Shown: positions 16,575 to 25,857, counted from the stretch's first letter. The stretch is 40,846 bases of DNA from Prevotella sp. (GCA_017474485.1 JAFVHO010000094.1:1-40846), one strand, 5' to 3'. Made by a program: numbers and translations. Notes: a model not told the origin generated them from the sequence alone.

Positions 16575-17754
16575 AGAGTACTAAGCCCTTCAGGTATTCA
16601 CCCTCGGGATGATAGATATTGATGGGGTGATCAGCAGGCTGATGCAACTGATGCAGGATGCGAACCTTACGCTTAGCCAGTGCTGCAGCCGTGAATACTG
16701 CATTGCGGAAATGGTCCTTCGTGACCACTTGCGAACAAGAGAACGTAAAGAGAATACCACCCTTCTCAATCTTCTCGAAAGCCTTCTGATTCAGACGGGT
16801 GTAGCCCTTCAGTGCATTGTGCAGGGCGCCACGGTGCTTGGCAAAGGCTGGCGGGTCGAGGATGATGAGATCATAGGTCAAAGCAAAACTTTGACCCACA
16901 CTTTCCAAATATTTAAACGCATCCTCGCAGAAGGCCTCGTGGCGAGGGTCATTGGGGAAATTAAGCTCGACATTTTGCTTCGTCAATTCAATGGCCTTAG
17001 CCGATGAATCCACGCTATGCACGAGTTCGGCACCACCACGCATGGCATAGAACGAAAAGCCGCCCGTATAGCAGAACATATTCAGTACACGCTTGCCCTT
17101 CGAGAACTTCTCAAGCAACGAACGATTTTCACGCTGGTCCACAAAGAAGCCCGTTTTCTGACCTTTCAACCAGTCTACACGGAACTTCAAGCCATTCTCC
17201 AAAGCGATATTATCGTCACTACCGCCATACAAGAATCCATTCATATCATCAGCCGTCATAAATGGTAACGTGGTCTCACTCTTATAATAAATATGTGAAA
17301 TCCTCGATTCCATCACATCAACCAACGCACGAGCTATCTCCTTGCGACACAGGTGCATACCGATGGAATGGGCTTGCATGACGGCCGTCTGACCATATAC
17401 GTCGATGATTAAGCCAGGCAGGTTGTCACCCTCGCCATGTACCAAGCGATAGGTGTTGTTATCAGGGTTGTCGGCAATACCAATGGCCTGACGCATTTTC
17501 AAGGCCGACGAAAGGCGAGAATGCCAGAATTCATCGTCAATCTGCACGTCAGAGAACGACAGCACACGGACGGCAATCGAGCCCTCCTGATAGTGACCAA
17601 CAGCGATAAAATCGCCCGAATTAGCCAACACACGCACCACATCGCCCTCAGCGACACCCTCGTCGATTTTAAGGATGGCACCAGAGAACACCCACGGATG
17701 GAACCGTCTGAGACTCTCTTCCTTACCCCGTTTAAGCCGAATTTCTTTGTACAT
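16564..17754 (-). CDS. rlmI: Class I rRNA methyltransferase, RlmI-like (23S rRNA m5C1962)
   Basis: This 396-residue protein has an N-terminal PUA domain (about residues 1-75) and a SAM-dependent methyltransferase domain. Motif I is VLNMFCYTGGFSFYA, the acidic motif II is HSVDSSAKAIEL, and the catalytic region is ILDPPAFAKHR with the later TFSCSQ cysteine. This layout is that of RlmI/YccW. It overlaps the exonuclease gene upstream by 23 bp and tilS downstream by 11 bp, forming a compact minus-strand operon. Orthology to E. coli rlmI is inferred from motifs only. Confidence 0.88.
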   Translation of the reverse strand: MYKEIRLKRGKEESLRRFHPWVFSGAILKIDEGVAEGDVVRVLANSGDFIAVGHYQEGSIAVRVLSFSDVQIDDEFWHSRLSSALKMRQAIGIADNPDNNTYRLVHGEGDNLPGLIIDVYGQTAVMQAHSIGMHLCRKEIARALVDVMESRISHIYYKSETTLPFMTADDMNGFLYGGSDDNIALENGLKFRVDWLKGQKTGFFVDQRENRSLLEKFSKGKRVLNMFCYTGGFSFYAMRGGAELVHSVDSSAKAIELTKQNVELNFPNDPRHEAFCEDAFKYLESVGQSFALTYDLIILDPPAFAKHRGALHNALKGYTRLNQKAFEKIEKGGILFTFSCSQVVTKDHFRNAVFTAAALAKRKVRILHQLHQPADHPINIYHPEGEYLKGLVLYVE

Positions 17755-18373
17755 CGTCTATCACTTTTATCAGTTCGTAATCACCCGTCTGCTCCAATCG
17801 CATCAACTCTTCGTAGAGCATAATGCACGACCAGGCATCCGTAGCGGCATACAATTTCTGCTTATCCTGCAGGATATCAGCCTCCCAATTGGTCAGCTGT
17901 TCACGCTTCGATATCTTCTGTGCAAAGAAGTTGGCATAGAGTTTCTGAAGACTCAAGTCTTCGACGCCTATCTCACGCATATGGTCCTGCAAATCAATAA
18001 AATAGCCAGCCTTAAAATCACCCAGTTTATGCAACGACAAGAGGTCGTCACGCAAAGAAAGACCAATTTTCGGCACTCGTGCGTCCTCTAACAAACGCTT
18101 CACCGATGGTGACATACCCAATTGATTGAGCCGGAAGAGGAAGCAGACATCGTAGGACGACACCTGAAGGAGTGCCACCTGATGCGACTGTCCCTTCTTA
18201 AACGATGGACGCGTCTCAGTATCAACACCCAAGATAGGCTGAGACAGCAGGTAACGCACTGCTTTTTCGGCATCACGCTCAGTCAAAACCACCACAATAC
18301 GGCCCTCGAAGAGCACTCGTGGCAGCGTTCCGATACGTGACTTATCATATTTACTATAAATAGTTTTCTTCAT
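17732..18373 (-). CDS. 3'-5' exonuclease, RNase D-like (DEDDy)
   Basis: This 213-residue protein is a single DnaQ-like exonuclease domain without the HRDC domains of full RNase D. Exo I is GVDTETRPSF (Asp-x-Glu), Exo II is in GLSLRDDLLSL, and Exo III is YAATDAWSCIMLYE with the Tyr-x3-Asp of the DEDDy group. Such short proteins are common in Bacteroidota; the target (RNA or DNA) is not established. It is the first gene of the operon with rlmI and tilS, and its -7 box ends 8 bp before the ATG. Confidence 0.88.
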   Translation of the reverse strand: MKKTIYSKYDKSRIGTLPRVLFEGRIVVVLTERDAEKAVRYLLSQPILGVDTETRPSFKKGQSHQVALLQVSSYDVCFLFRLNQLGMSPSVKRLLEDARVPKIGLSLRDDLLSLHKLGDFKAGYFIDLQDHMREIGVEDLSLQKLYANFFAQKISKREQLTNWEADILQDKQKLYAATDAWSCIMLYEELMRLEQTGDYELIKVIDDVQRNSA

Positions 18374-18381
18374 TTGGGGTG

Positions 18382-18389
18382 CAAAGGTA
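18382..18389 (-). promoter_or_regulatory. -7 box of the exonuclease-rlmI-tilS operon
   Basis: Read leftward it is TACCTTTG, 8 bp upstream of the ATG at 18373, so the leader would be very short. It is flanked upstream by 8 bp and then a heptamer array, as in the three divergent cassettes. Confidence 0.55.
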
Positions 18390-18397
18390 CGAATTAA

Positions 18398-18425
18398 AAT
18401 TGATAATTGATAATTGATAATTGAT
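18398..18425. repeat. Four tandem heptamers (AATTGAT)
   Basis: Four perfect copies of AATTGAT, 28 bp in all, begin exactly 8 bp upstream of the leftward -7 box at 18382-18389. After it come AATTATTC and a run of A where the other cassettes carry a rightward -7 box. Confidence 0.85.
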
Positions 18426-18476
18426 AATTATTCAAAAAAAACCGCCACTTTATGATGAAATCTAAGAAATTCTTTG

Positions 18477-18484
18477 TAATTTTG
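18477..18484 (+). promoter_or_regulatory. -7 box of the ftsK operon
   Basis: TAATTTTG matches TAnnTTTG, 24 bp before the ATG at 18509. It lies inside the longer open frame that starts at 18452, which argues for the downstream start. Confidence 0.5.
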
Positions 18485-18508
18485 CAGTCATTATATAAAA
18501 ATAAGGTT

Positions 18509-20959
18509 ATGGCGAAGAAGAAAACAAGTAAGTCATCCAAGGAAAAGACCGCCTCATCACTGAGCGAGGTCTTTGACTTGAAGAATATAATCCACAACGA
18601 ACGCACGAATTTCATTCTTGGCGCCTTTCTGTTCATTGTGGCAGGCTTTATGCTGTGGGCTTTTATTTCGTTTCTGGCAACAGGAAGTGCCGATATGAGT
18701 ATCATTGAGACGCCAAAGGACGGTGAGATACTGAATCAGAACCATGAATTCCAGAATGCCTGCGGCAGTTTGGGTGCTTATACCGCATGGTTCTTCATCA
18801 AGCGCTGCTTTGGTCTTGCAGCATTCTTAATCCCCGTCTACATATTCCTCATTGCGTTAAGACTGGTACGAGCCTACGATGTCAAGCTGTTGAAGTGGTT
18901 TATGTGCTTGGCAATCATCATGATATGGTGCTCGGTAACCTTTGCGAAGTTCCTTGCTCCCTTGTTTGACAGCGCCTGCTACAATCCTGGCGGTGACCAC
19001 GGACTGGCCATTAGTCAGCAAATAGAGGGCTTTGTGGGTACGCCTGGCTTGACAGCCTTATTAGCCTTGATAGCCATTAGTTTCCTTGCCTACCTCAGCA
19101 TGGAGACCATTGTCTTTATCCGCAAGATTTTCAATCCTTTGCGCTATCTGAAGAAGATTCCGATGGAGATACACATCGGCAAAGGTGACTCAAACGATGA
19201 GCCTATAGTGGATAATAATACCAAAGAGTACGAAGTACCATTGGTGTACGACAATCCTATTAAGGAAGAGATTGAATTCAACCTTGACCCTCACAACGAA
19301 GCCAGCGCCACTGATGTTGTCGTCAAAGAGACACAAAACGACAACGACAATGACGATGTTGAGATGACCGTTGAAATGGGTGAAAAGGTAGAAGAAGCTG
19401 ACGGTAAGAGTGCCGTTGCCGACTATGGTGACCTTTCGACACCATACGACCCCAAGCGCGACCTTGAGAACTATAAGTACCCCACCCTAGACCTCTTGCA
19501 GAAGTACGAGAGCGACGGCAAGCCCTACATCGACATGGAGGAGCAGACGCGTAACAAGAACCGCATCGTGGAAGTGTTGCGTAGCTTTGGCGTGGAAATC
19601 AGCAGCATTAAGGCTACCGTAGGTCCGACTATTACGCTCTACGAGATTACTCCAGCCTCTGGTGTTCGTATCTCGCGCATCAAGAACCTTGAAGATGACA
19701 TTGCACTGAGTCTGGCTGCCCTCGGCATCCGTATCATCGCACCAATTCCAGGCAAGGGAACAGTAGGTATTGAGGTACCAAACGCCAAGCCTGCCACCGT
19801 CTCGATGGAGTCAATCCTCAATTCGAAGAAGTTCCAGGAGTCTACGATGGAGCTGCCTTGTGCCGTTGGTAAGACGATTACAAACGAGGTCTTCATGTTC
19901 GACTTGGCAAAGGCTCCCCACCTGTTGGTTGCTGGTGCTACTGGTCAGGGTAAGTCAGTAGGACTGAATGCCATCATCACTTCCTTATTATATAAGAAGC
20001 ATCCTGCTGAGATGAAGATAGTACTCGTTGACCCGAAGAAGGTTGAGTTCAGCGTCTACAGCAGCATTGAGAACCACTTCTTAGCCAAAATTCCCGATGA
20101 CGATGCCGAACCCATCATCACCGATGTCACAAAGGTTATCCACACGCTAAACTCGCTGTGTAAGGAGATGGATACCCGCTACGACCTGCTGAAGATGGCA
20201 CAGGCCCGTAACATCAAGGAGTATAACAAGAAATTCATTGACCGTCAGCTGAATCCGCAGAACGGACATAAGTACATGCCGTATATCGTCGTGGTTATTG
20301 ATGAGTTCGGCGACCTGATTATGACGGCAGGCAAGGAGGTTGAGTTGCCTATCGCACGTATTGCTCAGCTGGCTCGTGCCGTGGGTATCCACATGATTAT
20401 TGCTACCCAGCGTCCTACCACGAATATCATCACTGGTACCATCAAGGCTAACTTCCCAAGTCGTATAGCTTTCCGCGTAGGTGCCATGATTGACTCGCGT
20501 ACCATCTTGGACCGTCCAGGTGCACAGCAGTTGATAGGCCGAGGCGACATGCTTTACTTGAATGGTGGTGAGCCAGTCCGTGTTCAGTGCGCCTTCGTTG
20601 ACACGCCTGAGGTGGAACGTATCAACCAGTTTATTGCCGACCAGCAGGGTTACCTCAGTGCCTTTGAGCTGCCTCTGCCAGACCTTGGTGAGGAAGAAGG
20701 TGGCGGTGAAGGTCGCGACGTGGATATGCAGCATCTGGATCCGATGTTTGAGGATGCAGCTCGTCTCATTGTTCGTGAACAGAGCGGTTCAACATCACTC
20801 ATCCAGCGTAAATTTGCCATCGGCTACAACCGTGCAGGTCGCTTGATGGACCAATTGGAAAAGGCTGGCATCGTGGGTGCAGCTCACGGTTCAAAGCCTC
20901 GCGAAGTATTAATTATGGACGAAAACAGTCTCGAAAACTTATTAGCACAATGGAGATAA
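18509..20959 (+). CDS. ftsK: DNA translocase FtsK/SpoIIIE
   Basis: The ATG at 18509 gives 816 residues; an in-frame ATG at 18452 precedes the promoter. The N-terminus has a Lys/Ser-rich stretch and about four membrane segments to residue 195, then an acidic linker to about 300 and the motor domain. Walker A is GATGQGKS (residues 476-483) and Walker B is VVVIDEFGD (Asp598, Glu599). The C-terminal about 70 residues (SLIQRKFAIGYNRAGRLMDQLEKAGIVG) are the DNA-reading gamma winged helix. The protein pumps chromosome ends at the division septum. It heads an operon with lolA, which it overlaps by 10 bp. Confidence 0.96.
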   Translation: MAKKKTSKSSKEKTASSLSEVFDLKNIIHNERTNFILGAFLFIVAGFMLWAFISFLATGSADMSIIETPKDGEILNQNHEFQNACGSLGAYTAWFFIKRCFGLAAFLIPVYIFLIALRLVRAYDVKLLKWFMCLAIIMIWCSVTFAKFLAPLFDSACYNPGGDHGLAISQQIEGFVGTPGLTALLALIAISFLAYLSMETIVFIRKIFNPLRYLKKIPMEIHIGKGDSNDEPIVDNNTKEYEVPLVYDNPIKEEIEFNLDPHNEASATDVVVKETQNDNDNDDVEMTVEMGEKVEEADGKSAVADYGDLSTPYDPKRDLENYKYPTLDLLQKYESDGKPYIDMEEQTRNKNRIVEVLRSFGVEISSIKATVGPTITLYEITPASGVRISRIKNLEDDIALSLAALGIRIIAPIPGKGTVGIEVPNAKPATVSMESILNSKKFQESTMELPCAVGKTITNEVFMFDLAKAPHLLVAGATGQGKSVGLNAIITSLLYKKHPAEMKIVLVDPKKVEFSVYSSIENHFLAKIPDDDAEPIITDVTKVIHTLNSLCKEMDTRYDLLKMAQARNIKEYNKKFIDRQLNPQNGHKYMPYIVVVIDEFGDLIMTAGKEVELPIARIAQLARAVGIHMIIATQRPTTNIITGTIKANFPSRIAFRVGAMIDSRTILDRPGAQQLIGRGDMLYLNGGEPVRVQCAFVDTPEVERINQFIADQQGYLSAFELPLPDLGEEEGGGEGRDVDMQHLDPMFEDAARLIVREQSGSTSLIQRKFAIGYNRAGRLMDQLEKAGIVGAAHGSKPREVLIMDENSLENLLAQWR

Positions 20960-21546
20960 AAAAGTATATCATTAGCGCCATGTGTCTGATTGGCGCACTC
21001 AGCATCAATGCCCAAACCGCTATGAAGGTGTTGGACAAGACAGCTGCCACAGTATCGAACAAAGGTGGTGCACAGGCTAGCTTCACCATCAGTGGTCAAA
21101 GTATGAATGCCAGTGGCACGATAGCCATCAAAGGCAAGAAGTTTCATGCCACTACCGCTCAGGCTACTATTTGGTTTGACGGTAAAACGCAGTGGACCTA
21201 TATGAAGAATAACGACGAGGTGAATATTGCGAATCCAACGGAATCGCAGTTAGCCGCCATCAACCCCTACAACTTCATCTATATGTACAAGAACGGCTAC
21301 AACTATACGATGGAGAAGAAGAATGGCAACTTCGTGGTACATCTGACAGCATCTGGCAAGAAAATCCAGGAGATGTATCTTACCATCGGCCAGAAGTCGT
21401 ACACGCCTTCGCAGGTACGCTATAAGACTGCTAAGGGCTGGACAACGATTGATATCCGTAACTTCAAGGCGGCCAACCTTGCCGATGGCATGTTCCGTTT
21501 TAACTCTAAAGATTTCCCCAAAGCCGAAGTTATTGACTTACGTTGA
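20950..21546 (+). CDS. lolA: LolA-like outer-membrane lipoprotein carrier
   Basis: A 198-residue periplasmic protein with a signal peptide at residues 1-21 (cut after INAQ). The rest is an incomplete beta-barrel pattern typical of LolA, including ATIWFDGKTQWTYMKNNDEV and NPYNFIYMYKNGY. LolA carries lipoproteins across the periplasm to the outer membrane. The ATG lies in the last 10 bp of ftsK, and this ftsK-lolA order is usual for the phylum. Confidence 0.85.
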   Translation: MEIKKYIISAMCLIGALSINAQTAMKVLDKTAATVSNKGGAQASFTISGQSMNASGTIAIKGKKFHATTAQATIWFDGKTQWTYMKNNDEVNIANPTESQLAAINPYNFIYMYKNGYNYTMEKKNGNFVVHLTASGKKIQEMYLTIGQKSYTPSQVRYKTAKGWTTIDIRNFKAANLADGMFRFNSKDFPKAEVIDLR

Positions 21547-21555
21547 ACATAAACG

Positions 21556-21583
21556 TTGAACATTAAACATTGAACATTGAAAT
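21556..21583. repeat. Heptamer array at the start of the DUF5687 gene
   Basis: Four 7-bp units of the TTGAACA type (second TTAAACA, fourth TTGAAAT) run up to and include the first two bases of the start codon at 21582. Another TTGAACA lies at 21543-21549, 6 bp upstream. Confidence 0.75.
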
Positions 21584-23075
21584 GAACAAGTTACAACTGT
21601 TCTTTCTGCTCCGCAAGAATACCAAGCTGAGTGAGAAACGCCACCCGATGTTCGAAGCCAACCAGTATGGCAAACTCTTCGGATATATCGGTATTGCCAT
21701 CGTTGCCATCGAGTTTATCGTCATCGGTACGTTCTTAGGATGGGCTGCTGCCAAGGATGACGTACCCGAAATGATATTCTTTACCTTACCGTTCATCCTG
21801 ATTGTCGACTTCGGCATGCGTTTCATGATGCAACAAACGCCGCTGATGCTGGTCAAGCCCTATCTGCTGACGCCAATCAGCAAGTATTCGGCCATCGAGT
21901 GTTTCCTCATGTCGCAGATACTCGATTTAGGCAATCTTGTATGGATGACAATATTTCTGCCTTATGTCTTCATCGTCTGGTGCGGTGGTGTGACTACATG
22001 GGCAGCGTTAGGCATGTTAATTCTGTTGCACCTGATAGTAGTCGTCAATAGCCAATGGTACCTGCTCGTGCGCACACTCATCAATCAGAGCATGTGGTGG
22101 TGGGCGTTGCCAGCAGTTCTTTATGGCACCTTGGTATTGCCATTGTTCCTGTTGCCTGATCATCTGTTGGACAAGTGTTTCGATGTTGTTGGCGACTTTT
22201 TTGAAGGGTATGCCTTCTCGTGGTGGACGTTCCTCTTCTATGCCCTACTCTGCATTGTGCTATTCGTCATTAACCGTCACCTGCAGATGCGCTTCATCTA
22301 CGATGAAATATCGAAAAAAGAGAAGACCAAACTGAAGCATGTCTCAGAATTCCAGGCCTTGAACCGCTTCGGACAGATTGGCGAATACTTGAAGTTAGAG
22401 ATTAAGAGCACCATGCGCAACAAGGCTATCCGTACCCGATTCATCCAGGGCTTGTGTCTCATCATGTTCTTCTCGTTGATGATAGCTTTCGGCAGTGTCT
22501 ATAACACCACTTTCGAACGTAATTTCTGGTGTCTTTACGCCTTCATCTTCTTTGGTACAGTCAACCTCGTCAAGGTCATGTGTCCTGAGGGCAATTTCAT
22601 CGATATGCTGATGGTACACGAAGAGAACATCCTGACGCTGTTACGCGCCAAGTACTATTTCTATTGTGCCATTCTGATACTGCCCCTGCTGTTCTGTCTC
22701 ATTCCCATCTTCGCTGGCAAGTTCTCTATTCTGATGGTGCTGGCCTACCTGTTGACAGCCACAGGTCCTGTGTATTGCATGCTGTTCCAGATGGCCGTCT
22801 ATAACAAGACTACCCTGCCCCTGAACGATAAGATTACTGGCAAAAACCAGATGGAAAACAAATGGCAGGCCATTGTATCGATGATAGGTTTCTTTGTTCC
22901 TGTCGCTGTTGTCATGCTGTTGCAGGCCATTTTTAGCGACGAGATAGCCTATATGGTGCTTATCGTCATTGGTTTGGGCTTCACAGTTACTGAGCCCTAC
23001 TGGATGCGTAACATCTATCGTCGTATGATGCAGCGCCGCTATCAGAACCTTGAAGGCTTCCATACAACGAGATGA
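21582..23075 (+). CDS. DUF5687 family polytopic membrane protein
   Basis: A 497-residue protein from the ATG at 21582 (an in-frame TTG lies 12 bp upstream). It has about ten to twelve membrane segments and a soluble stretch around residues 235-280. The N-terminus (QLFFLLRKNTKLSEKRHP) and general layout resemble DUF5687 proteins, which look like ABC-transporter permeases. The ATPase gene that usually accompanies such permeases is not adjacent: rlmH follows with an ATGA overlap. Function unknown. Confidence 0.65.
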   Translation: MNKLQLFFLLRKNTKLSEKRHPMFEANQYGKLFGYIGIAIVAIEFIVIGTFLGWAAAKDDVPEMIFFTLPFILIVDFGMRFMMQQTPLMLVKPYLLTPISKYSAIECFLMSQILDLGNLVWMTIFLPYVFIVWCGGVTTWAALGMLILLHLIVVVNSQWYLLVRTLINQSMWWWALPAVLYGTLVLPLFLLPDHLLDKCFDVVGDFFEGYAFSWWTFLFYALLCIVLFVINRHLQMRFIYDEISKKEKTKLKHVSEFQALNRFGQIGEYLKLEIKSTMRNKAIRTRFIQGLCLIMFFSLMIAFGSVYNTTFERNFWCLYAFIFFGTVNLVKVMCPEGNFIDMLMVHEENILTLLRAKYYFYCAILILPLLFCLIPIFAGKFSILMVLAYLLTATGPVYCMLFQMAVYNKTTLPLNDKITGKNQMENKWQAIVSMIGFFVPVAVVMLLQAIFSDEIAYMVLIVIGLGFTVTEPYWMRNIYRRMMQRRYQNLEGFHTTR

Positions 23076-23542
23076 AAACAGTATTATTACAGGTAGGAAA
23101 GACTGTCAATAAGCACTTTATTGCAGGTATTAACGACTATGCAGAACGCATCAGTCATTATATGCCTTTTGATATCGTGACAATTCCTGAACTGAAGAAT
23201 ACCAAGAGTCTTAGCGAAGAACAGCAGAAACAAGCTGAGGGCGAATTGATTCTGAAACAGCTACAGCCTTCTGATACCGTTGTATTGCTGGATGAACACG
23301 GACGCCAGTATCGTAGCATCGAGTTTGCACGTTGGCTGGAACAAAAGCAGCAAAACGCCCGTCGTCTTGTCTTCATCATTGGAGGCCCCTACGGTTTCTC
23401 TCCCGACGTCTATGCACGTGCCAACGAACAACTGTCACTATCGCTGATGACCTTTTCCCACCAGATGATACGGCTTACCTTTACAGAGCAGATTTATCGT
23501 GCCTGTACGATTATCAAAGGAGAACCCTACCATCATGAATAA
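23072..23542 (+). CDS. rlmH: 23S rRNA pseudouridine-1915 N3-methyltransferase
   Basis: This 156-residue SPOUT methyltransferase matches the RlmH length. Diagnostic segments are VVLLDEHGRQYRS, FIIGGPYGFS (the SAM-binding knot) and SLSLMTFSHQMIRLTFTEQIYRA followed by the C-terminal KGEPYHHE. It methylates pseudouridine 1915 in helix 69 of the ribosome. Its ATG overlaps the stop of the DUF5687 gene (ATGA). It ends 17 bp from the convergent feoAB gene. Confidence 0.96.
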   Translation: MKTVLLQVGKTVNKHFIAGINDYAERISHYMPFDIVTIPELKNTKSLSEEQQKQAEGELILKQLQPSDTVVLLDEHGRQYRSIEFARWLEQKQQNARRLVFIIGGPYGFSPDVYARANEQLSLSLMTFSHQMIRLTFTEQIYRACTIIKGEPYHHE

Positions 23543-23563
23543 GGGTTAAGGGTTAAAGGTTAG
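23543..23563. repeat. Three heptamers between rlmH and feoAB
   Basis: GGGTTAA twice, then AGGTTAG, fill the 17 bp between two convergent genes and run into the feoAB stop codon. There is no hairpin terminator here. Confidence 0.7.
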
Positions 23564-25857
23564 AGAAAGAGGGTTCCAATCTGGTAGAAGGCAGCACTGA
23601 CTATCCATGCCAAAACGGTGGTATAGATAGCTGCAAACCATGCCCAACGCCATGAACCGCTCTCGTTCTTGATGGCTACCACAGTAGCGATGCAAGGGAA
23701 GTAAATCAATACAAAGAGTAAGAACGAATAGGCTACGAGTGGCGAGAAGTCAAAAGCCATATCGCCATAGAGGACACCTATGGTAGAAGCCACAATCTCC
23801 TTGGCACCCACACCTGCTATCAGGCTGACATCCATTCGCCAGTCAAAGCCCTGAGGCATGAACAGTGGTTCAACGGCCTTACCCAGAAGTCCGATAAAAC
23901 TCGACTCCAACGAGTCGGCAACGCCCGATGGCGAGAAATATCCCAAAGCCCAGACAATGATTGATGCCACAAGGATGACACCACCCATCTTCTTCAGATA
24001 TTGCTTACCTTTCTCCCACGTATGACGGAAGATGGCCTTGGCTGTTGGGAAACGGTATGGTGGCAGTTCCATCACGAATGGCGTATCTTCGCCTTTGATG
24101 ACCCATGTGCTCAAAATTCTTGCAATAACGACAGAAAGCACAATGCCTACCAAATAGAGCGACACCATTACCAGGCTCTGATAGCGCACGCTGAAGAAGG
24201 CACCCGTTATCATGATATAAATAGGTAGGCGCGCAGAACACGACATCATAGGCAATACCAGCATCGTAATCAGTCGTGAACGACGGCTTTCCACCGTTCT
24301 AGTAGCCATCACGGCAGGCACATTACAGCCAAAACCCATAATCAGCGGTATAAACGACTTGCCGTGCAGGCCCATGCCGTGCATCAGTTTATCCATGATG
24401 AATGCTGCTCGCGCCATATAGCCAGAGTCCTCCATCAGGGATATAAACGTGTAGAGAATCAGGATTTGTGGCAGGAATACGATGACTGAGCCCACACCAC
24501 CGATGACTCCATCCACCAGCATCGCCTTCAATGGACCTTCGCTCATCGTGTCGCCTATCAACTCACCCAACCATTCAATACCTGCCTCTATCCAGTCCAT
24601 CGGATACTGGCCAAGGGTAAACGTAACCTCGAACATCAGGAACAGCAAGGCGAAAAAGAAGGGGAATCCCAACCAACGGTTGGTGACCAGTGCATCCAGT
24701 TTGTGCGTGACGTGATACGTGTTTTCCTGCTGTCCCACCTTATAGCCAGCCTCTTGCAGCGCACCACGTATAAAGCCGTATTTGGCATCCATGATAGCCG
24801 TCTCCGAATCGTCGCCGGTCTCTTCTTTCACACGACGTGAAGCCAACACGCTTGCCTCACGAATCTGTTGGGCCTCGGGCAGTTCGTCGACAACACGCCA
24901 GGCCTCTTTATCGTTCTCCAACAGTTTCAGTGCCAGCCATCGCGTACTATAGCGCAATCGCAACAAATCGTTGCCTTTCAGGAACTTCTGGATATTGGCA
25001 ATACCGTCTTCTATCTCGTGTCCGTGATTGATGTGGATGTGACGGTAGTAGTTGTCGTGACCCTCCATGCTCTCAAAGATGTGAATCACCTCACGCAACA
25101 GTTCTTCCAATCCCCTACCCGTCTTGAACGATGTAGGCACCATCGGCATACCCATCAGTCCACTCAGTGTTTCAATGGACAAACGGTCGCCTCGGCGTTC
25201 CATTTCATCAAACATATTCAGCGCGCACACCACCCTGAGGTGCATGTCCATCAACTGTGTCGTCAAATAGAGGTTACGCTCAATGTTCGACGAGTCAATC
25301 ACGTTGATAATGACGTCGGGGGTCTCTTCCACCAGTTGCTTCCTCACGTACAGTTCTTCAGGCGAATACGCTGTCAGCGAATACGTGCCGGGCAGGTCGA
25401 TAAGTTTCAGATGATAGCCCTCAAAATCGGCAAATCCCTCTTTGGCATCTACAGTGACACCACTATAATTACCCACGCGCTCGTGCGCGCCCGAAGCAAA
25501 ATTGAACAGCGACGTCTTGCCACAGTTGGGATTGCCCACCAGCGCCACATTGATGGTACGACGGGCAGAATGCTTGGCATAATGAGCCGTGCTGGCCACG
25601 TTTTGCGGTTCGCTGATACCAGCAGCCTCACGCTCATCCTGCGTTACCTCAATCTTCTCTGCCTCCTGACGTCTCAGACTTACCTCATAGCCCATGACCT
25701 TATATTTCACGGGATCCTGCAAAGGAGCACTCTGCAACACGTCTACGCGCTGCCCTTTGATGAAGCCCATTTCCACAATTCGCTTGCGGAAACCTCCGTG
25801 TCCTTTTACCTTGACAATATAGGCTTCGTCGCCTGTCTTCAAGTCTGAAAGTATCAT
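23560..25857 (-). CDS. feoB: Fused FeoA-FeoB ferrous iron transporter
   Basis: The ATG at 25857 gives 765 residues; a TTG at 25881 lies within the -7 box and is rejected. Residues 1-72 are a FeoA SH3-like domain (KTGDEAYIVKVKGHGGFRKR). The FeoB G domain follows, with G1 GNPNCGKTS at 108-116, G3 DLPGTYSL and a NMFDE G4 of the FeoB type. The C-terminal half has the membrane Gate and core segments, including SCSARLPIYIMITGAFF and GAKEIVASTIGVLYGD. It imports Fe(II) across the inner membrane. The FeoA-FeoB fusion is common in Bacteroidota. No clear Fur site was recognised. It is transcribed alone, with a terminator separating it from mtgA. Confidence 0.96.
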   Translation of the reverse strand: MILSDLKTGDEAYIVKVKGHGGFRKRIVEMGFIKGQRVDVLQSAPLQDPVKYKVMGYEVSLRRQEAEKIEVTQDEREAAGISEPQNVASTAHYAKHSARRTINVALVGNPNCGKTSLFNFASGAHERVGNYSGVTVDAKEGFADFEGYHLKLIDLPGTYSLTAYSPEELYVRKQLVEETPDVIINVIDSSNIERNLYLTTQLMDMHLRVVCALNMFDEMERRGDRLSIETLSGLMGMPMVPTSFKTGRGLEELLREVIHIFESMEGHDNYYRHIHINHGHEIEDGIANIQKFLKGNDLLRLRYSTRWLALKLLENDKEAWRVVDELPEAQQIREASVLASRRVKEETGDDSETAIMDAKYGFIRGALQEAGYKVGQQENTYHVTHKLDALVTNRWLGFPFFFALLFLMFEVTFTLGQYPMDWIEAGIEWLGELIGDTMSEGPLKAMLVDGVIGGVGSVIVFLPQILILYTFISLMEDSGYMARAAFIMDKLMHGMGLHGKSFIPLIMGFGCNVPAVMATRTVESRRSRLITMLVLPMMSCSARLPIYIMITGAFFSVRYQSLVMVSLYLVGIVLSVVIARILSTWVIKGEDTPFVMELPPYRFPTAKAIFRHTWEKGKQYLKKMGGVILVASIIVWALGYFSPSGVADSLESSFIGLLGKAVEPLFMPQGFDWRMDVSLIAGVGAKEIVASTIGVLYGDMAFDFSPLVAYSFLLFVLIYFPCIATVVAIKNESGSWRWAWFAAIYTTVLAWIVSAAFYQIGTLFL

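Noticed and set aside
24868..25848. 326-codon open frame antisense to feoAB
   Set aside because: It is a shadow of the FeoA-FeoB gene on the other strand; it has no recognisable domain and the opposite frame shows all FeoB motifs.
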